Shown: positions 1 through 4,262 of the stretch, one piece after another
How positions within the stretch are numbered: position 1 is the stretch's first letter
Layout: every line of letters starts with the position of its first letter
Origin: UBA4416 sp043719555
GTDB taxonomy: Bacteria; Bacteroidota; Bacteroidia; B-17B0; Aurantibacillaceae
Assembly (NCBI GenBank): GCA_043719555.1
Contig: JAYSTR010000055.1
Span: 1 to 5,157 of the forward strand
Direction of reading: 5' to 3'
Length of the DNA stretch: 5,157 bases
Position numbers and translations under genes: made by a program
The notes under the pieces: generated by a model
Told to the model about the DNA's origin: nothing
The model's database searches: none
The model's input: the letters and a program-made list of their open reading frames with translations, nothing else

Positions 1-236
1 AGACAAAGCAATCATTGTAAACCCCGTAGCTTCGTTGCTTCGCGACGGGATGTTTGCATCGAAAATTAGCAACTTGTTTTAGTAATGATGTTAACTAAGG
101 CAATATTAGCATCTAAGTGTATGTTTGGTTTGAAATTATGCCTGATGTATGCCGACAACTAAATAATTTCTAAACTTAGTAGAAAGCTCACTAATTCCTT
201 GTTTGGACGAGGGTTCGAATCCCTCCGGATCCACCC
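1..236 (+). ncRNA. ssrA: tmRNA (transfer-messenger RNA), 3' part, cut by left edge
   Basis: tmRNA rescues ribosomes stalled on broken mRNAs by acting first as a tRNA and then as a short message encoding a degradation tag. The 3' end shows the tRNA-like domain: GGAC before a T-arm with stem GAGGG (209-213), loop TTCGAAT (214-220) and stem CCCTC (221-225), then the acceptor strand CGGATCC (226-232) and discriminator A233. The stretch TTTGGACGAGGGTTCGA and the upstream CTAAACTTAGTAGAAAGCT resemble conserved tmRNA 3' sequence. No matching 5' acceptor strand lies within tRNA distance, so an ordinary tRNA is excluded. Near the left edge, AAAC/GTTT (19-22/52-55) and CCCGT/ACGGG (23-27/45-49) pair as in a pseudoknot-type helix. 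The tag reading frame and 5' acceptor strand should lie upstream of the window; I could not find the tag inside it. The CCA end is not fully encoded (ACCC at 233-236). Confidence 0.86.
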
Positions 237-276
237 AAAGGGAAAAGCACATTTTTTGTTGCTTTTCCCTTTTTTT
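237..276 (+). terminator. Intrinsic terminator of ssrA
   Basis: A perfect 13-bp stem, AAAGGGAAAAGCA (237-249) with TGCTTTTCCCTTT (260-272), encloses a 10-base loop and runs into an unbroken T-tract (270-276). It begins directly at the tmRNA 3' end. On the minus strand the stem is followed by only three T before GGG, so it should not stop the convergent fic transcript well. Confidence 0.92.
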
Positions 277-337
277 ATTCCCTTCAAAAGCCTTTTTATT
301 ATTGAGGTGTAGCCGATTTCATTTTTTAAAAAATCGA

Positions 338-403
338 GTTCGAACTTTTTTCGTAAGATGGTCGTTTTTGCCTACGATCTCAAAGGGATTCGAACTTATT
401 TTG
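338..403. repeat. Imperfect direct repeat carrying TTCGAACTT; one copy resembles an inverted tmRNA T-arm
   Basis: Bases 338-353 and 388-403 match at 13 of 16 positions, including TTCGAACTT, with a 50-bp offset. The second copy extends left to AGGGATTCGAAC (384-395), the exact reverse complement of 12 bases of the ssrA T-arm (213-224). Between the copies, 351-357 and 371-377 form a 7-bp stem complete only in minus-strand RNA, where position six is G-U instead of A-C. Just to the left lies a 14-bp perfect palindrome, ATTTTTTAAAAAAT (321-334). The origin is unknown; TTCGAA-type sequence is common enough that chance is possible. Confidence 0.45.
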
Positions 404-429
404 ATAATTAACTTAACATCAATCAATAA

Positions 430-1542
430 CTAAGGCTTCAAAATACGAATCAAATCATTGTTTATGTAGAACACTTCTTTGCCTTCTTGATGCGGCGATA
501 GCACTCCAATATCCGTTAATTCATGCATGTATTTTGTGAGGGTAGTTCTACTTCTTACATCAAGTAGCTCACCAATTTTTTTTGGTTTGATGTAAGGTTG
601 CGAAAATAAAAGCTGGTTCAATTCAAGACTATACCACTTCAACTTCTTTTTTGCATGCAAATGCGTTGCGTTCATTTGATCTAATATCTCATCAATTATT
701 TGATTTGTTTCCTTTGCTGTTATTTCAACAGCAGTTAACATATAGTTTAACCATGGCTTCCAAGCATGACGTGTTGTTATTCCTGCCAAATGCGCATAGT
801 AATCATCTTTATGATTCAAAATGTATTTACTCAAAAATAAAACAGGATGAGATAATAATTCTTGATGAACCAAGTATAGTAAATTTAAAATCCTACCGGT
901 ACGACCATTACCATCTGTGAAGGGATGTATAGCCTCCAATTGGTAATGCCCAATAACCATTTTAAATAGTGGATCAATTGGGTACTTCTTGTGGTCGTTC
1001 AGAAATTCAATTAAGTTTTTTATTTTTTTCTCAACGATAGCTTGCCCTCTCGGTGGGGTATAAATAATCTCTCCTGGTTTAAACTCACTTTGCCCTCTTT
1101 TAATAACTACTTGCGATTGTGGGGGGCGAATACCTTGACGCGTATTTTTAATTTGTTGAAACACTTTGATGATTGTTGTTTCATCCAATTTGTTTTTTGA
1201 TTTAATCGTATTGTATCCCTTCCATAAGGCTTCACGATACCGAAGCACTTCTTTTGTTGCGTTATCCGTAGCTTCTTCTCTTATAGAATCGGAAACTGCT
1301 TTATAAAGTTCATCATCTGTAGTAAATATATTTTCAATAGCCGTAGATGTTTGCGCTTCCTGCAAGGTAATTGTATTAACCAACATGGTTGGATTTGGCA
1401 TTCTCATAATATTTCGGTTGAGCTCAGCCAATGCTCTTGAAGCAATACCCCATTTTAATAAGATCTCCTTATCAAATATCAATTCCGATGGAGGTAAGTC
1501 AGGCAAATCGTTATATGGAATGTTTCTGTCGAATTTCTTCAT
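430..1542 (-). CDS. Fic-domain protein (probable AMP transferase) with C-terminal winged-helix-like region
   Basis: Fic enzymes typically transfer AMP from ATP to a protein hydroxyl, changing target activity; the target here is unknown. The 370-residue product has the Fic_N-like region first (about 15-100), with a class II type inhibitory motif S66-x-x-x-E70-N71 expected to block ATP gamma-phosphate placement. A flap-like segment lies at about 150-166. The catalytic motif HPFTDGNGRTGR (206-217) is complete, with catalytic H206 and the phosphate-binding GNGR. Residues about 308-370 look like a winged helix (IGELLDVRSRTTLTKYMHEL, then a wing-like GKEVFYI). Length and order match the group containing Shewanella SO_4266 and Bacteroides BT_2513. 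The ATG follows an A-rich leader without a Shine-Dalgarno, normal for Bacteroidota. No antitoxin-like partner is adjacent, so it is probably a stand-alone self-inhibited enzyme. GC content is visibly higher than in the kinase gene. No terminator was found before convergent ssrA. Confidence 0.95.
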   Translation of the reverse strand: MKKFDRNIPYNDLPDLPPSELIFDKEILLKWGIASRALAELNRNIMRMPNPTMLVNTITLQEAQTSTAIENIFTTDDELYKAVSDSIREEATDNATKEVLRYREALWKGYNTIKSKNKLDETTIIKVFQQIKNTRQGIRPPQSQVVIKRGQSEFKPGEIIYTPPRGQAIVEKKIKNLIEFLNDHKKYPIDPLFKMVIGHYQLEAIHPFTDGNGRTGRILNLLYLVHQELLSHPVLFLSKYILNHKDDYYAHLAGITTRHAWKPWLNYMLTAVEITAKETNQIIDEILDQMNATHLHAKKKLKWYSLELNQLLFSQPYIKPKKIGELLDVRSRTTLTKYMHELTDIGVLSPHQEGKEVFYINNDLIRILKP

Positions 1543-1550
1543 TTTTTATC

Positions 1551-1667
1551 ATGTTCATATTTTTGATAATTATGAACATATAGCAAATATATGTCCAAAA
1601 TTGAACATAAACAAATAATATGTCCATTTATTTCGAGAATATGGACACATAGCTATTTCATGTTCAT
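1551..1667. promoter_or_regulatory. Symmetric array of ATGTYCAW half-sites over the fic promoter (candidate operator)
   Basis: Seven octamers of one family occur: ATGTTCAT (1551-1558), ATGAACAT (1572-1579), ATGTCCAA (1591-1598), TTGAACAT (1601-1608), ATGTCCAT (1620-1627), ATGGACAC (1641-1648) and ATGTTCAT (1660-1667). They alternate in orientation. The first six are mirrored exactly about 1599.5, forming a central close palindrome and two outer pairs that each have a 13-base spacer. Start-to-start distances are 21, 19, 10, 19, 21 and 19, all near multiples of the helical repeat, so every site should face the same side of DNA. This is what a cooperative repressor operator looks like. The binding protein is not known; the Fic C-terminal winged helix is the nearest candidate, by inference. 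Confidence 0.72.
1584..1615 (-). promoter_or_regulatory. Predicted Bacteroidota-type promoter of fic
   Basis: Read on the minus strand, TTTG (1612-1615) is followed after 20 bases by TATATTTG (1584-1591), an exact match to the TTTG / TAnnTTTG elements of the Bacteroidota primary sigma factor at its usual spacing. Transcription should begin near 1577-1580, giving a leader of roughly 36 bases. The central operator palindrome (1591-1608) fills most of the spacer and touches the -7 element, and further half-sites flank the -33 element and cover the start point. Binding there should block polymerase. Confidence 0.62.
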
Positions 1668-1700
1668 TTTTCTTAGATTTTTATACCTGACAAGATTCTC

Positions 1701-1725
1701 ATGTATAGTTTTATACATTATAAAA
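1701..1725. repeat. Two overlapping AT-rich inverted repeats
   Basis: ATGTATA (1701-1707) pairs with TATACAT (1712-1718) across four bases, and TTTTATA (1709-1715) pairs with TATAAAA (1719-1725) across three bases. The two structures exclude one another. They lie 33 bases beyond the last ATGTYCAW half-site, and the first arm shares its ATGT. They could be a degenerate binding site or simply AT-rich chance structure. The rest of 1668-1832 shows no supported gene. Confidence 0.4.
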
Positions 1726-1832
1726 CATGCCTTTTAAAGAAAATACTACTTATGCAGATACTCCTTTAATGTAATTATCCTTAGGAGATCTTCCTTAAAA
1801 GAGTTCGAAAATATGTCGACTAAGTCCACATT

Positions 1833-1870
1833 AAAAGCCTTTGAAATTAACTCTTTCAGAGGCTTTTTTT
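1833..1870 (+). terminator. Intrinsic terminator favouring plus-strand transcription
   Basis: AAAAGCCTTTGAAA (1833-1846) pairs with TTTCAGAGGCTTTT (1854-1867) over 14 bp around a 7-base loop, then runs into seven T (1864-1870). The only non-Watson-Crick pair, 1841 with 1859, is U-G in plus-strand RNA but A-C in minus-strand RNA. The minus-strand copy also has only four T before AATG. It may still serve as a weak end for the response-regulator transcript, which stops at 1884, but the design suits a plus-strand RNA, and no plus-strand gene is recognised upstream. Confidence 0.68.
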
Positions 1871-1883
1871 GTAAGATTTAAAA

Positions 1884-2252
1884 TTACTTAAAAATAGATT
1901 TGAGATGATTCAAAATTAAATCTGTATCAACAGGTTTAATAAATAAACTTGAATTTTTTATATGCTTAATGTTTGCTTTAGTTTCATTAAATGAATTACC
2001 AGTTGTAAACATTATATGGCCTTCGAATCCGTTTTTTCTGATTTCAGTAGCAGCCTCAATTCCGTTGGTGTTATTTTTAAGAAAAACATCTAAAATTATT
2101 ACATCAGGGTTAAATTCATTCACTGATGCAATAGCACTAATTGAATCTACAACGAGCGAAACAGTATAATTGTTTTTTTCTAAAATTATTTTCATAACCC
2201 TAGCAACAAGTAATTCATCTTCGGCAACTAATATTTTGTGGGTTATCATCAT
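1884..2252 (-). CDS. Single-domain response regulator (CheY-like receiver)
   Basis: The 122-residue protein is a receiver domain with no output domain. It should accept a phosphate from a histidine kinase and pass the signal on by protein contact. Visible receiver residues are the acidic pair E11-D12 for magnesium, the phosphoacceptor D55 at the end of the hydrophobic PDVIILD strand, the switch T83 in IMFTTG, and K106 in FIKP. The start codon overlaps the stop of the upstream kinase in an ATGA arrangement, indicating translational coupling and marking that kinase as its partner. A second in-frame Met directly follows, so the true start could be one codon later. The downstream effector is not in the window; a phosphorelay or partner-binding role is inferred. 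Confidence 0.95.
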   Translation of the reverse strand: MMITHKILVAEDELLVARVMKIILEKNNYTVSLVVDSISAIASVNEFNPDVIILDVFLKNNTNGIEAATEIRKNGFEGHIMFTTGNSFNETKANIKHIKNSSLFIKPVDTDLILNHLKSIFK

Positions 2253-3595
2253 GATAATGGTATAGTAATGTAATATTTTGGAGGCTCGTTATTTGTTAAT
2301 GTTATTGATCCATTAAGCTGCTCAATAAATGTATGAATTAAAACTAAACCTGTAGATGTTGCATTATAAAAATCCACATCTGCAGGGAATTTACCTGAAC
2401 AATCACAATAATTTATATTAATTTGATTTGTGTTTTTAGTGATTTCGATTTTTAATTGACCAAGTTGTTTTTCCTTAAAAGAATGCTTCATTGTATTCAT
2501 AATCAATTCGTGCATCAATAATCCAAACGAAGATGCTTTGTTTAGTTCTAATAATTGGTCTTCACCCTCAAGAATTAATTCAATTGATGGATTTGGTTTT
2601 AAATTCTCGAAAAGCTCTGTAATATATTCATTAATACTTATGTTATTAAACCTATCATTTCTATACAACATTTCATGAACAAGTGCAGTTGATTTAATTC
2701 GTTTTCTGCTTTCAATTAATGCTTCTTTTGCCTGATTATCTGTTAAACTTAATTCTTTAAGTTGAAGCATACTAGATACTAAAGCTAAATTATTTTTAAT
2801 ACGGTGATGAATTTCTGCTAAAAGAATTTCTCTTTCTTTTAATGAATTTTGTAGCTTTTGTTCGTTTAGTTTCCTTTCGGTGATGTTTTTTGAGAAAATA
2901 GAAATACCAATAATTTCTTTGTCATAGTTCAATATAGGATTATAACTTGATTCAAAGTACACTATTCCTGATAATGTATTATAAATTGTTATATCTGTTA
3001 TATTTTCTCCTAGAAAAGCTCTTTCATAAATTAATTTTAAATGCTCGTGTTTTTTAATTTCAATATAATTTAAAATAGGAGTATTTTTAATTGAATTTAC
3101 TTTAAAAGTATTTAAAACCAATTGTTCAAATACACTATTACATTCAGTAATGTTTAAATTTTTATCGATAGATAAAATAACATCTTTTGAATTGTTAATA
3201 ATAGCAAATAATCTTTCTTCCTGATTGGCGATTTCAATTTCCTTTAATTTGGCAGCTGTGCAGTCCTTAGAAATCAATAAAATATTTTCGAGAGCTCCTT
3301 GCTCATCAATTATTGGTATAAGTTTAGATTTATACCTAGATATAGACGTAATGTTGTTATAATGAATACCTTCCAATTCAACCTCACAAGTTTTTAAGGT
3401 AGTAATCAATTCATTTAATACTTGGGTAAAATGAGGAATATTTTCTTTATAAATAAAATGAAATACATCTTTACCAATAACATCTTCAAGACGAGTTTCA
3501 GGTTTAATTTGATTGATAAATTGAATCTGAAATGTTTTTGGATCTAATAAAATTACAATATCATTCAAAGATTTTGTCAATCCTTCGAAGTACAT
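2249..3595 (-). CDS. Cytoplasmic PAS-PAS sensor histidine kinase, HisKA_2 family
   Basis: This 448-residue kinase should autophosphorylate on histidine and donate to the receiver encoded next to it. No signal peptide or membrane segment is visible, so it probably senses inside the cell. Two PAS-like modules come first (about 5-115 and 127-240), then a charged, probably coiled linker (240-262). The dimerisation/phosphoacceptor segment EIHHRIKNN (261-269) is typical of HisKA_2; by alignment with HWE/HisKA_2 sequences H264 is the likely phosphorylated residue. The ATPase domain has an N-box with E363, N367, K370 and H371, and a final STGLVLI (414-420) segment. The box that is usually D-x-G-x-G reads D398-C-S-G-K, so both usual glycines are replaced. 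The PAS ligand cannot be told from sequence. It overlaps the regulator gene by four bases. The gene is strikingly AT-rich: two hand-counted 60-base rows gave 22% and 27% GC. Confidence 0.95.
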   Translation of the reverse strand: MYFEGLTKSLNDIVILLDPKTFQIQFINQIKPETRLEDVIGKDVFHFIYKENIPHFTQVLNELITTLKTCEVELEGIHYNNITSISRYKSKLIPIIDEQGALENILLISKDCTAAKLKEIEIANQEERLFAIINNSKDVILSIDKNLNITECNSVFEQLVLNTFKVNSIKNTPILNYIEIKKHEHLKLIYERAFLGENITDITIYNTLSGIVYFESSYNPILNYDKEIIGISIFSKNITERKLNEQKLQNSLKEREILLAEIHHRIKNNLALVSSMLQLKELSLTDNQAKEALIESRKRIKSTALVHEMLYRNDRFNNISINEYITELFENLKPNPSIELILEGEDQLLELNKASSFGLLMHELIMNTMKHSFKEKQLGQLKIEITKNTNQININYCDCSGKFPADVDFYNATSTGLVLIHTFIEQLNGSITLTNNEPPKYYITIPLS

Positions 3596-3650
3596 TTTTT
3601 GTTTTATAGTTAATTGTGTAATTGTATTATCTCATTAAATTTTCTTAAAC

Positions 3651-3681
3651 CAAAATAATAAAAAATAGTTGTATTTACAAA
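3651..3681 (-). promoter_or_regulatory. Possible promoter of the kinase-regulator operon
   Basis: On the minus strand, TTTG (3678-3681) precedes TTATTTTG (3651-3658) by 19 bases. The second element matches TAnnTTTG except for its second base. Transcription would start near 3645, about 50 bases before the kinase ATG. The 108-base gap is very AT-rich, so such matches can occur by chance, and no terminator separates it from the gene at 3704-4093; read-through from that gene is an alternative. Confidence 0.42.
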
Positions 3682-3703
3682 CATCTAGCTAAAGTTTCAC
3701 ATA

Positions 3704-4093
3704 TTAAATTAATCTATTCGCAAAATAATCTTTTACGAACGCGTGTTTTTGATTTTCGGTTTGATGATCGGTTTGCTTAATATTAATGATAATGTCTTTA
3801 AATAAATGATTATCCTTAATGGTATTATGCAATTCTGATTTAGCATCTGTAGACCCAAATAATAAAACATCATCGTATTTTAAAATTTTATCACTTATTT
3901 TTTTGTAATATTCAGCGTGATGTTGTTGTTCTTTGTTATGCATCAAGTTTTCACCTTTACTTAAGGCTTCTTGTTTTTGTTGATGAGAAAAACCTGATTC
4001 TATGGTTTCGTGTTGATCCGTATTAGGCGAAAATTCAATTAAGTGTGCACTTAAATGATCCATACAAATTCCTATTCTTTTTTGATTTTTCAT
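3704..4093 (-). CDS. eRF1/L7Ae-like small protein ('translational machinery protein' family)
   Basis: The 129-residue soluble protein begins with a strand resembling the family start vWIDHreAriF (here IGICMDHLSAHLIEF, 7-21). A polar, histidine- and glutamine-rich middle (about 25-60) follows. The C-terminal half is diagnostic: helix YYKKISDKIL (62-71), strand VLLFG (76-80), then STDAKSEL (81-88) and the closing TDHQTENQKHAFVKDYF (108-124). These parallel the 'VGP..AK.EL' and 'DHPTD.Q..AYAR.YF' motifs I recall from short proteobacterial proteins annotated as translational machinery or eRF1-domain-like. Family function is not established; the similarity suggests an L7Ae-type fold and possible ribosome contact. 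It is monocistronic or read into the kinase operon. An FNR-like palindrome lies about 92 bases upstream of the ATG. Gene assignment is firm; family assignment is moderate. Confidence 0.85.
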   Translation of the reverse strand: MKNQKRIGICMDHLSAHLIEFSPNTDQHETIESGFSHQQKQEALSKGENLMHNKEQQHHAEYYKKISDKILKYDDVLLFGSTDAKSELHNTIKDNHLFKDIIINIKQTDHQTENQKHAFVKDYFANRLI

Positions 4094-4177
4094 AACATTA
4101 GATTTTAGGGTTAATAGAAAATTATCTATATCTAAGTTACCTATAAATTGCTTGATTTACTATATATTTCATAGGGT

Positions 4178-4193
4178 TATGATATATATCATA
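4178..4193. promoter_or_regulatory. 16-bp palindrome resembling a Crp/Fnr-family box
   Basis: TATGATATATATCATA is a perfect 16-bp palindrome containing TGAT-N4-ATCA, the core of the FNR/ANR consensus TTGAT-N4-ATCAA with only the outermost bases changed. It sits in the gap between the receptor gene and the eRF1-like gene, about 92 bases before the latter's ATG, a reasonable distance for an activator site with a leader of some 50 bases. I could not find a clear TAnnTTTG element downstream. The alternating AT core means a chance palindrome is possible. Confidence 0.42.
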
Positions 4194-4208
4194 CTATTAC
4201 TTTCCGCT

Positions 4209-4229
4209 AAAAAACAAAAGAATTTTGTT
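4209..4229 (-). terminator. Weak AT-rich terminator after the receptor gene
   Basis: Read on the minus strand, AACAAAA (4229-4223) pairs with TTTTGTT (4219-4213) around a 3-base loop and continues into T (to 4209). It lies 34 bases beyond the receptor stop codon in the correct orientation. The stem has only one G-C pair, so termination would be inefficient. Confidence 0.36.
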
Positions 4230-4262
4230 GTATTTTAAATTAATTTTAAAATAAAAATTACA

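Noticed and set aside
181..236. A tRNA gene ending at 236
   Set aside because: The T-arm and acceptor strand are clear, but no complementary 5' acceptor strand, D-arm or anticodon arm lies within about 75-90 bases upstream; the upstream sequence fits tmRNA instead.
203..433. 76-residue plus-strand open frame
   Set aside because: It starts inside the tmRNA T-domain and crosses its terminator; the product is low-complexity and Phe-rich with no family resemblance.
651..920. 89-residue plus-strand open frame
   Set aside because: It lies entirely antisense to the well-supported fic gene and has no recognisable domain.
430..1542. A Fic/antitoxin (FicT-FicA) or Doc-Phd toxin-antitoxin pair
   Set aside because: No small antitoxin gene lies beside fic on either strand, and the inhibitory motif is within the same protein, as in class II Fic proteins.
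1385..1618. 77-residue plus-strand open frame across the fic start
   Set aside because: It is a shadow of fic that then runs through the half-site array; composition is not protein-like.
1551..1667. CRISPR array
   Set aside because: The repeats are 8 bases, alternate in orientation and have 2-13 base spacers; this is operator architecture.
1727..1774. 15-codon plus-strand frame (MPFKENTTYADTPLM) before the orphan terminator
   Set aside because: It is too short to support, has no promoter or conservation evidence, and many such frames occur by chance in AT-rich DNA; mentioned only because a plus-strand transcript is possible.
1801..1830. tRNA-like 3' end (GTTCGAAA ... TCCACA) just before the orphan terminator
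   Set aside because: The sequence either side of TTCGAAA cannot form a T-stem, the spacing to TCCAC is five bases longer than in ssrA, and no acceptor partner exists upstream; at most a decayed relic.
1969..2169. 66-residue plus-strand open frame
   Set aside because: It is antisense to the receiver-domain gene, whose catalytic residues are all intact.
1..4093. A ribosome-rescue cluster linking ssrA with the eRF1/L7Ae-like protein
   Set aside because: They are about 3.5 kb apart on opposite strands with unrelated genes between them, so co-location gives no real support.
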